This document shows, piece by piece, positions 41,695 to 48,248 of a DNA stretch of 64,000 nt. Under the pieces are notes generated by a model. It did no database searches. It saw only the letters and a program-made list of their open reading frames with translations, and was not told the origin of the DNA. Both the position numbers and the translations under genes were made by a program. This DNA is from Mycobacterium deserti (GTDB taxonomy: Bacteria > Actinomycetota > Actinomycetes > Mycobacteriales > Mycobacteriaceae). The stretch is taken from assembly GCF_025345615.1 (NCBI RefSeq), contig NZ_JAODWD010000006.1, forward strand, positions 62,001-126,000, in the 5' to 3' direction. The stretch's first letter is position 1, and each line of letters starts with the position of its first letter.

Positions 41695-44212
41695 CGAAGG
41701 GCGCCACGACCGGTCAGCCCCCGATGTCCCCCTGGGACGCGCGGCCGACGGTGTGAGCGCAGCACGGCATTCCGACGACGGCGGCAGGCACCGCCCACCT
41801 GCTGCCGGATCGCCGAGGCGGCCGGTCCCGCCCAAGCCTGACGACACCGCCGTGCTTCCGATCGTGCGCGACGAGCCGCGCTACCGCGATCCGGTCGACG
41901 TCGTTAAGGCGGCGCTGGAGGGCTCGCCCGCACCGAAGCAGCCGCCACCACCGCCGCCGCGGCGGCCACGCGGTGGCGGCAGGGGCCCAGGCGGCCCGTC
42001 GGGAAGACCACCTCGACGCACCAACCGCGGGCAGCAGATCAACTGGACGTGGGTGCGCAGGACCCTCTACGTAGCCGTGGCGGCGATGATCGTGCTGCCA
42101 CTGGTCACGTTCGGAATGGCCTACCTCATCGTCGACGTGCCAAAGCCGGGCGACATCCGCACCAACCAGGTGTCGACCATTCTCGCCAGCGACGGCAGCG
42201 AAATCGCGAAAATCGTTCCGCCCGAAGGCAATCGAGTCGACGTCAACATCGACCAGATTCCGGTACACGTACGCGACGCGGTGATGGCCGCCGAAGACCG
42301 CGACTTCTACTCCAATCCCGGCTTCTCGTTCACAGGGTTCGCCCGCGCCATCAAGAACAACCTGTTCGGCGGCGATCTGCAGGGTGGGTCGACGATCACC
42401 CAGCAGTACGTGAAGAACGCGCTCGTCGGATCGGAGCGATCCGGGCTCGGTGGCGTGGTTCGCAAGGCCAAGGAGCTGGTCATCTCGACGAAGATGTCCA
42501 GCGAATGGTCCAAAGACACCGTGCTGCAGTCGTACCTCAACATCATCTACTTCGGCCGCGGTGCGTACGGAATCGCCGCGGCGTCGCGGGCCTATTTCGA
42601 CAAACCCGTCGAACAGCTGACCGTCGCGGACGGCGCGCTGCTGGCCGCGCTGATCCAGCGTCCGTCGACGCTGGACCCGGCCGTCGACGCCGAGGGCGCA
42701 GCAGTGCGCTGGAACTGGGTGCTCGACGGCATGGTCGAGATCGGTGCGCTGTCGCCGCAGGACCGCGCCGCGCAGGTGTTCCCGCCGACGGTGCCGCCTG
42801 ACGTGGCGCGCAACCAGAACCAGACCACCGGGCCGAACGGGCTGATCGAGCGGCAGGTGCAGAAGGAACTGCTCGAGCTGTTCGACATCAGCGAGCAGAC
42901 GCTGAACACCGAAGGCCTGCAGATCACCACGACGATCGACCCCAAGGCGCAGAAGGCCGCCGAGGAGGCCGCCGCCGAATACCTCGACGGCCAGGACCCC
43001 GACATGCGCACCGCGATCGTCTCGATCGACCCGCGCACCGGCGGGGTCAAGGCCTACTACGGCGGCACCGACGCCAACGGTTTCGACTTCGCGCAGGCCG
43101 GCCTGCCGACGGGCTCGTCGTTCAAGGTGTTCGCGTTGGTGGCCGCCCTACAGCAGGGGATGGGGCTGGGCACCCAGGTGGACAGCTCGCCGCTGAGCGT
43201 GAACGGCATCGAGATCAACAACGTCGAGGGCGGCGGCTGCGGCACCTGCAATATCGCCGAGGCGTTGAAGCGGTCGCTGAACACCAGTTATTACCGGCTG
43301 ATGCTCAAACTGCAGAACGGCCCGCAGGACGTGGCCGACGCGGCGCACCAGGCGGGTATCGCCGAGAGCTTCCCCGGTGTCGAGCACACGCTGTCCGAGG
43401 ATGGCCAGGGCGGACCGCCGAACAACGGAGTCGTGCTGGGCCAGTACCAGTCTCGCGTCATCGACATGGCGTCGGCCTATGCGACGCTGGCCGCGTCGGG
43501 GGTCTACCACAAGCCGCACTTCGTGCAGAAGGTGGTCAACTCGCAGGGCGAGGTGCTGTTCGACGCGAGCCAGCAGGACAACACCGGCGAGCAGCGCATC
43601 GACAAGAAGGTCGCCGACAACGTGACCGCGGCGATGCAGCCGATCGCCGCCTACTCCAACGGTCACGCCCTGGCAGGTGGTCGGCCGTCGGCGGCCAAGA
43701 CCGGCACCAACCAGCTCGGTGACACGGGCGCCAACCGCGACGCCTGGATGGTCGGGTTCACCCCGTCGTTGTCGACGGCGGTCTGGGTGGGCACCACCGA
43801 GGGCACCAAACCGCTCGAGAATCAGTGGGGTTCGCCGGTCTACGGTTCGGGGTTGCCGTCGGACATCTGGAAGGCGACGATGGACGGCGCGCTCGAGGAC
43901 ACCGACAACGAATCGTTCCCGAAGCCCGAGGAGATCGGTGGCTACGCGGGCGTACCGCAGGCGCCGGTGCGGGCGCCGGAGCCGAGCACACCGATCGCGC
44001 CGCCGCCCCCGTCGAACACGGTCATTCAGCCGACTCTCGAGGTGGCGCCGGGCATCACGATCCCGTGGGGACCGCCCACCACCGTTCCTGCCGGACCGCC
44101 GGTACCCGGTGCGCCCCTCGCGCCCGTCGCCCCCGCGCCCGTGCCGCCGCCCGGTCCGGTGGTAGCGCCAGCGCCAGGTGGCCCGCCGCCGGGTCCGCTT
44201 CCGCCTCCGTGA
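41687..44212 (+). CDS. ponA1: Bifunctional penicillin-binding protein PonA1
   Basis: An 841-residue class A PBP that polymerises and crosslinks peptidoglycan. A cytoplasmic Pro/Arg-rich N-terminus (about 1-125) is followed by one membrane segment (about 130-150). The transglycosylase domain (about 175-350) has the catalytic Glu in AAEDRDFYSNPGF and the GGSTITQQ motif. The transpeptidase (about 415-710) has Ser477 in SSFK, then SLNTS and KTGTN. The tail is Pro-rich. GTG 41687 overlaps the upstream gene, and the stop overlaps the next gene, so expression is coupled. Confidence 0.95.
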   Translation: MNSEGRHDRSAPDVPLGRAADGVSAARHSDDGGRHRPPAAGSPRRPVPPKPDDTAVLPIVRDEPRYRDPVDVVKAALEGSPAPKQPPPPPPRRPRGGGRGPGGPSGRPPRRTNRGQQINWTWVRRTLYVAVAAMIVLPLVTFGMAYLIVDVPKPGDIRTNQVSTILASDGSEIAKIVPPEGNRVDVNIDQIPVHVRDAVMAAEDRDFYSNPGFSFTGFARAIKNNLFGGDLQGGSTITQQYVKNALVGSERSGLGGVVRKAKELVISTKMSSEWSKDTVLQSYLNIIYFGRGAYGIAAASRAYFDKPVEQLTVADGALLAALIQRPSTLDPAVDAEGAAVRWNWVLDGMVEIGALSPQDRAAQVFPPTVPPDVARNQNQTTGPNGLIERQVQKELLELFDISEQTLNTEGLQITTTIDPKAQKAAEEAAAEYLDGQDPDMRTAIVSIDPRTGGVKAYYGGTDANGFDFAQAGLPTGSSFKVFALVAALQQGMGLGTQVDSSPLSVNGIEINNVEGGGCGTCNIAEALKRSLNTSYYRLMLKLQNGPQDVADAAHQAGIAESFPGVEHTLSEDGQGGPPNNGVVLGQYQSRVIDMASAYATLAASGVYHKPHFVQKVVNSQGEVLFDASQQDNTGEQRIDKKVADNVTAAMQPIAAYSNGHALAGGRPSAAKTGTNQLGDTGANRDAWMVGFTPSLSTAVWVGTTEGTKPLENQWGSPVYGSGLPSDIWKATMDGALEDTDNESFPKPEEIGGYAGVPQAPVRAPEPSTPIAPPPPSNTVIQPTLEVAPGITIPWGPPTTVPAGPPVPGAPLAPVAPAPVPPPGPVVAPAPGGPPPGPLPPP

Positions 44213-45855
44213 CCGAACCGCAGGGCGAGCCGACGGTTTCGCCCGCCAAGCTCGCGCGCGATCTGCGCAGCCTCGACGACCGTGATCTGCCCAGCCGCAC
44301 CGACGCCATCGGCGCCGCGCTGTCGGGAACGATCGGGGGACCCGTCGGTCGGCACGCGCTGATCGGACGGCAGCGGTTCATGACGCCGCTGCGGGTGATG
44401 TTGATCATCGCGCTGGTGTTTCTGGCGCTGGGCTACTCGTCCAAAGCGGCATGTCTGCAGACCACCGGCACAGGGCACGCCGGCCAGCAGGTGGCCAACT
44501 GGGAGAACCAGCGCGCCTACTACGAGCTGTGTTACTCCGACACCGTTCCGCTGTACACCGCGGAACTGCTGAATCTGGGCAAGTTCCCGTACAAGTCGAG
44601 CTGGATCGAGAGCGACGCCACCGGTCAGCCCCGCGTCCAGTACGACGGCAACATCGCGGTGCGTTACATGGAGTATCCGGTGCTGACCGGCATGTACCAG
44701 TACGTGTCGATGACGTTGGCGAAGACCTACACGGCGGTGACCAAGCTGGTGTCGGTGCCGGTGATCGCCGAGGTGGTGATGTTCTTCAACATCGCCGCGT
44801 TCGGGTTGGCGCTGGCGTGGTTGGCCACGGTGTGGGCGACGTCTCTGTTGGCCGGCCGGCGCCGGGTCTGGGACGCGGCACTGGTGGCCGCGTCGCCGCT
44901 GGTGATCTTCCAGATCTTCACCAACTTCGACGCGCTGGCAACGGCTTTCGCGACGGGCGCGTTGCTGGCGTGGGCGCGTCGAAAACCGTGGCTCGCGGGA
45001 GCGCTGATCGGGCTGGGAGTGGCGGCCAAGCTGTATCCGCTGTTGTTGCTCGCGCCGCTGGCGGTGTTGGCGGTTCGGACCGGCAAGCTGCGGGAGGTCG
45101 GTCGTACCGTGGCGGCGGCAGTGGTGGTGTGGGTGGTGGTGAACCTGCCGATCCTGGTGATGTTCCCGCGGGGGTGGTCGGAGTTCTTCCGGCTCAACAC
45201 CCGCCGCGGCGACGACATGGACTCGATCTACAACGTGATCAAGTCGTTCACCGGGTGGCGCGGGTTCGACACCGATCTCGGCTTCTGGCAGCCGCCGACG
45301 GTCCTCAACGCCGTCACTGCGGCATTGTTCGTATCCTGTTGTATCGCAATCGGATACATCGCGTTGACGGCCAAGCAGCGGCCGCGGGTCGCGCAGGTGG
45401 CTTTCCTGGTGGTCGCGGCGTTCCTGCTGACCAACAAGGTGTGGAGTCCGCAGTTCTCGCTGTGGCTGGTGCCGCTGGCGGTACTGGCGCTACCGCACCG
45501 GCGCATCTTGTTGGCGTGGATGACCATTGACGCGCTGGTGTGGATACCGCGCATGTTGTTCCTCTACGGCGAGCAGAACCGCGGCCTGCCCGAGCAGTGG
45601 TTCACCGCGACGGTGCTGCTGCGTGACGTCGCAGTAGTGGCTCTGTGCGCGTTGGTGATTCGCCAGATCTATCGCCCGGAGCTGGATTTGGTGCGGTACC
45701 GCGGCGAAGTCGACGACCCGGCCGGCGGCGTGTTCGATCGCGCGCCTGATGCCCCGCCCCGCTGGCTGCCGGATTGGTTGCGCCCCGATCATGACCGCAC
45801 CAAGGTGACAGCCGCGCCGCCGGAACCGGAGCACGAACTCGTCGATCAGCGGTAG
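44209..45855 (+). CDS. Polytopic membrane protein, GT87/DUF2029-like (Rv0051 homologue)
   Basis: A 548-residue membrane protein with some 10-11 hydrophobic segments after a short cytoplasmic N-terminus. The pattern RYMEYPVLTGMYQY, with a large loop before it, and LIGLGVAAKLYPLLLLAPLAV resemble GT87 polyprenyl-phosphate-dependent glycosyltransferases such as mycobacterial mannosyltransferases. Donor and acceptor are unknown. GTG 44209 overlaps the ponA1 stop by 4 nt, so it is made with PonA1, which points to a role in envelope assembly. Confidence 0.85.
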   Translation: MTEPQGEPTVSPAKLARDLRSLDDRDLPSRTDAIGAALSGTIGGPVGRHALIGRQRFMTPLRVMLIIALVFLALGYSSKAACLQTTGTGHAGQQVANWENQRAYYELCYSDTVPLYTAELLNLGKFPYKSSWIESDATGQPRVQYDGNIAVRYMEYPVLTGMYQYVSMTLAKTYTAVTKLVSVPVIAEVVMFFNIAAFGLALAWLATVWATSLLAGRRRVWDAALVAASPLVIFQIFTNFDALATAFATGALLAWARRKPWLAGALIGLGVAAKLYPLLLLAPLAVLAVRTGKLREVGRTVAAAVVVWVVVNLPILVMFPRGWSEFFRLNTRRGDDMDSIYNVIKSFTGWRGFDTDLGFWQPPTVLNAVTAALFVSCCIAIGYIALTAKQRPRVAQVAFLVVAAFLLTNKVWSPQFSLWLVPLAVLALPHRRILLAWMTIDALVWIPRMLFLYGEQNRGLPEQWFTATVLLRDVAVVALCALVIRQIYRPELDLVRYRGEVDDPAGGVFDRAPDAPPRWLPDWLRPDHDRTKVTAAPPEPEHELVDQR

Positions 45856-45887
45856 ACGCACCTTCCCGCGCGAGCGCACCTGCCCGC

Positions 45888-45947
45888 GCGAGCAGACACA
45901 AACCTGCCCTTCTGGGCGTGAAATAGGGCAGTTTCGCGTCTGCTCGC
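45888..45947. repeat. Nested inverted repeat between the GT87-like gene and rpsF
   Basis: Outer arms GCGAGCAGAC (45888-45897) and GTCTGCTCGC (45938-45947) enclose inner arms CTGCCC (45904-45909) and GGGCAG (45926-45931). Just before it the segment CCCGCGCGAGC occurs twice. It may terminate the ponA1 transcript or be an intergenic repeat of REP type. Confidence 0.6.
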
Positions 45948-45990
45948 CGGTGAAAGCGACGCAGATTTCGCAGATCAGCGGGCATTCCTG

Positions 45991-46064
45991 TAGCCTGGGC
46001 CGGTTGCCGACGCAGGTAACCCTCCTGCCGCGGATCGTCCGCGGCCGACCAGACCGTAGGAGGT
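45991..46064 (+). promoter_or_regulatory. rpsF: rpsF promoter (-10) and structured leader hiding the ribosome site
   Basis: TAGCCT (45991-45996) is a likely -10. Downstream, CCGCGGA-TCG-TCCGCGG (46028-46044) is a perfect hairpin. The flanking CCTCCT (46021-46026) pairs with AGGAGG (46058-46063), the rpsF ribosome site. The 3' strand between them holds CCGACCAGACCG. This layout resembles the S6:S18-binding leaders of rpsF operons in other bacteria, which allow feedback control. Confidence 0.5.
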
Positions 46065-46076
46065 GGTGTGGTTCTC

Positions 46077-46367
46077 ATGCGTCCATACGAAATCATGGTC
46101 ATTCTTGACCCCACTCTCGACGAGCGCACCGTGTCGCCGTCGCTGGAGACGTTCCTCAACGTCATCCGCAAGGACGGCGGCACTGTCGAGAAGGTCGACA
46201 TCTGGGGCCGTCGCCGCCTGGCGTACTTGATCGCCAAGCACGCCGAGGGCATCTACGCCGTCGTCGATGTGAAGGCCGAGCCCGCGACGGTGTCCGAGTT
46301 GGACCGTCAGCTCAACCTGAACGAGTCCGTGCTGCGGACCAAGGTCATGCGGACCGACAAGCACTAG
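46077..46367 (+). CDS. rpsF: Ribosomal protein S6
   Basis: A 96-residue S6, starting MRPYEIMVILDPTLDERTV and ending ESVLRTKVMRTDKH. S6 pairs with S18 on the platform of the 30S subunit. ATG 46077 gives the standard N-terminus; GTG 46068 would add three residues and is only 3 nt from AGGAGGT. It is first of four genes, rpsF-ssb-rpsR-rplI, and its leader can fold over the ribosome site. Confidence 0.97.
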   Translation: MRPYEIMVILDPTLDERTVSPSLETFLNVIRKDGGTVEKVDIWGRRRLAYLIAKHAEGIYAVVDVKAEPATVSELDRQLNLNESVLRTKVMRTDKH

Positions 46368-46485
46368 TCCGAACGGCCTGTGCGCGTCGTAGTGCTTCCG
46401 TAGGCTCGCCTGCGAACTACTTCCCGCACGCCGCAGCGATGAGCGCTGGCGCGAAGAGCCGACTAAATCTGCCGAGGAGGACACA

Positions 46486-46992
46486 GTGGCTGGTGACACC
46501 GTCATCACGGTCATCGGAAACCTGACAGCCGACCCCGAGTTGCGGTTCACACCGTCGGGCGCGGCCGTCGCGAACTTCACGGTCGCATCGACCCCGCGCA
46601 TATTCGACCGCCAGACCAACGAGTGGAAGGACGGCGACGCGCTGTTCCTGCGCTGCAACATCTGGCGTGAGGCGGCCGAGAACGTGGCCGAAAGCCTCAC
46701 GCGCGGTTCGCGGGTCATCGTGCAGGGTCGGCTCAAGCAGCGCTCGTTCGAAACCCGCGAGGGTGAGAAGCGCACTGTCGTGGAGCTCGAGGTCGACGAG
46801 ATCGGCCCGTCACTGCGCTATGCGACGGCCAAGGTGAACAAGGCCAGCCGCAGCGGCGGTGGCGGCGGCGGATTCGGCAGCGGTGGCGGCGGCGGGGGCT
46901 CGCGCGGCTCCGAGCCCAAGCAGGACGATCCGTGGGGCAGCGCCCCGGCATCGGGTTCGTTTGCGGGCAGCGACGACGAACCGCCCTTCTGA
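46486..46992 (+). CDS. ssb: Single-stranded DNA-binding protein
   Basis: A 168-residue SSB. The OB-fold domain covers about 1-112 (TVIGNLTADPELRFTPSGAA, LFLRCNIWREAAENVAESL, RVIVQGRLKQRSFETREGEK). A Gly/Ser-rich linker with GGGGGG runs follows, then the acidic tip DDEPPF that recruits partner proteins. It coats single-stranded DNA during replication and repair. GAGGAGGA precedes the GTG start. It lies inside the ribosomal operon as in other mycobacteria. Confidence 0.97.
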   Translation: MAGDTVITVIGNLTADPELRFTPSGAAVANFTVASTPRIFDRQTNEWKDGDALFLRCNIWREAAENVAESLTRGSRVIVQGRLKQRSFETREGEKRTVVELEVDEIGPSLRYATAKVNKASRSGGGGGGFGSGGGGGGSRGSEPKQDDPWGSAPASGSFAGSDDEPPF

Positions 46993-47034
46993 TACTTCAT
47001 CTGTTACAGCGATACATAAGAAAGAGATAGACAC

Positions 47035-47298
47035 ATGGCTAAGTCCTCCACCAAGAGGCGGCCGGCACCCGAAAAGCCGGTCAAGACGCGCAAGTGCGTG
47101 TTCTGCTCCAAGAAGGGCAAGGGGCAGATCATCGACTACAAAGACACCGCGCTGCTGCGCACCTACATCAGCGAGCGGGGCAAGATTCGCGCCCGCCGCG
47201 TGACCGGTAACTGCGTCCAGCATCAGCGCGACATCGCCATCGCGGTCAAGAACGCCCGCGAGGTTGCTCTGCTGCCGTTCAGCTCGTCGACGCGATAG
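47035..47298 (+). CDS. rpsR: Ribosomal protein S18 (zinc-type paralogue)
   Basis: An 87-residue S18 with CVFC and a later NCVQH, the Cys-containing form. Mycobacteria have a Cys-rich RpsR1 and a Cys-poor RpsR2 that replaces it under zinc limitation; this is the RpsR1 type at its usual place. IDYKDTALLRTYISERGKIR is the conserved core that contacts S6 and 16S rRNA. AAAGAGA lies upstream. Confidence 0.96.
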   Translation: MAKSSTKRRPAPEKPVKTRKCVFCSKKGKGQIIDYKDTALLRTYISERGKIRARRVTGNCVQHQRDIAIAVKNAREVALLPFSSSTR

Positions 47299-47311
47299 GC
47301 AGGGAGACGAA

Positions 47312-47767
47312 ATGAAGCTGATACTCACTGCCGAGGTGGAGCACCTCGGAACGTCCGGCGACATCGTTGAGGTCAAGGACGGCTACGGACGCAACTACCT
47401 GCTGCCCCGCGGACTGGCGATCGTGGCGTCGCGTGGCGCCGAGCGCCAGGCCGAGGAAATCCGCCGGGCCCGCGAGCTCAAGAGCGTCAAGGGCCTCGAG
47501 CACGCCAACGAGCTGAAGGCCGCGATCGAAGGTCTCGGCAGCGTGCCGCTGCCCGTCAAGGCGTCGACCGACACCGGCAAGCTGTTCGGCTCGGTGACGA
47601 CCTCTGCTGTCGTGGCCGCGATCAAGAAGGCCGGCGGACCGAATCTCGAGAAGCGGACCGTCCAGTTGCCCAAGGCGCACATCAAGTCGGTCGGCACCCA
47701 TCCGATCACGGTGCGTCTGCATCCCGACGTGAACGCCACGGTGTCGCTGGACGTCGTCGCCGGGTAG
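47312..47767 (+). CDS. rplI: Ribosomal protein L9
   Basis: A 151-residue L9. The N-terminal domain starts MKLILTAEVEHLGTSGDIVE and has VKDGYGRNYLLPRGLA, the 23S rRNA-binding signature. A connecting helix (about 40-75) and a C-terminal domain with GKLFGSVTT follow. AGGGAGA precedes ATG 47312. It ends the operon, and a strong hairpin follows 17 nt after the stop. Confidence 0.97.
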   Translation: MKLILTAEVEHLGTSGDIVEVKDGYGRNYLLPRGLAIVASRGAERQAEEIRRARELKSVKGLEHANELKAAIEGLGSVPLPVKASTDTGKLFGSVTTSAVVAAIKKAGGPNLEKRTVQLPKAHIKSVGTHPITVRLHPDVNATVSLDVVAG

Positions 47768-48248
47768 TAACGCCAGCGTCAATTCGGCCGGGTGGAGAGC
47801 TTGATGAGCTCCACCCGGCCGTTGCTGTGCGCGCTGGCGAACTTCGCCGGTTAGTTAGGCGACAGCGAAGCTTACGAGCCGTTAACCTGTATGGCCCCAA
47901 AGCGCAACACAACACGCCCGAGGTGGCAACCCGGGCCGACACGCCGGGGCAATTGTTCTCCACAACGTCTCAGGCCGTTTATGGTGCGACTATCTGCGCG
48001 GATGCCCCGAACAAAGCCGTTTACTAACAGGTTCTCCCCAGGGTCTCAACATAGTTGTTCAGCGATATCCACACGCCATCCACAGGTCTATGAACAGGGG
48101 AGGGTTGCATACCCCCCAGCAACGTCTACCGTTGGCCGTCGCGAGGCAGTTGCCGACTCCGGTGGGGGTGGCTGTCGGGAGTCTGCTTTACAGTCGCGGT
48201 GAGCGGTATCGAACTCACGTTCGACGGATACGGGGAGGTGAACGCGCC
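47768..48248. other. Intergenic region rplI-dnaB
   Basis: After the rplI hairpin I see no convincing gene in about 430 bp; the short frames at 47827 and 47891 have no ribosome site or family resemblance. Two near matches to the DnaA box, ATATCCACA (48065-48073) and CCATCCACA (48076-48084), lie side by side. GGGGAGGTGA before the dnaB GTG is its ribosome site. M. tuberculosis has Rv0057 here; no equivalent is recognised. Confidence 0.6.
47785..47821 (+). terminator. Hairpin terminator after rplI
   Basis: Perfect 13-bp arms CGGCCGGGTGGAG (47785-47797) and CTCCACCCGGCCG (47809-47821) with an 11-nt loop. No U-tract follows, which is common for mycobacterial terminators. Confidence 0.75.

Noticed and set aside
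43825..44208. In-frame extension upstream of the GT87-like gene
   Set aside because: It lies inside ponA1 in another frame. GTG 44209 overlaps the ponA1 stop and gives the family N-terminus.
47827..48202. Frames between rplI and dnaB as an Rv0057 counterpart
   Set aside because: No ribosome site and no resemblance that I can recognise.
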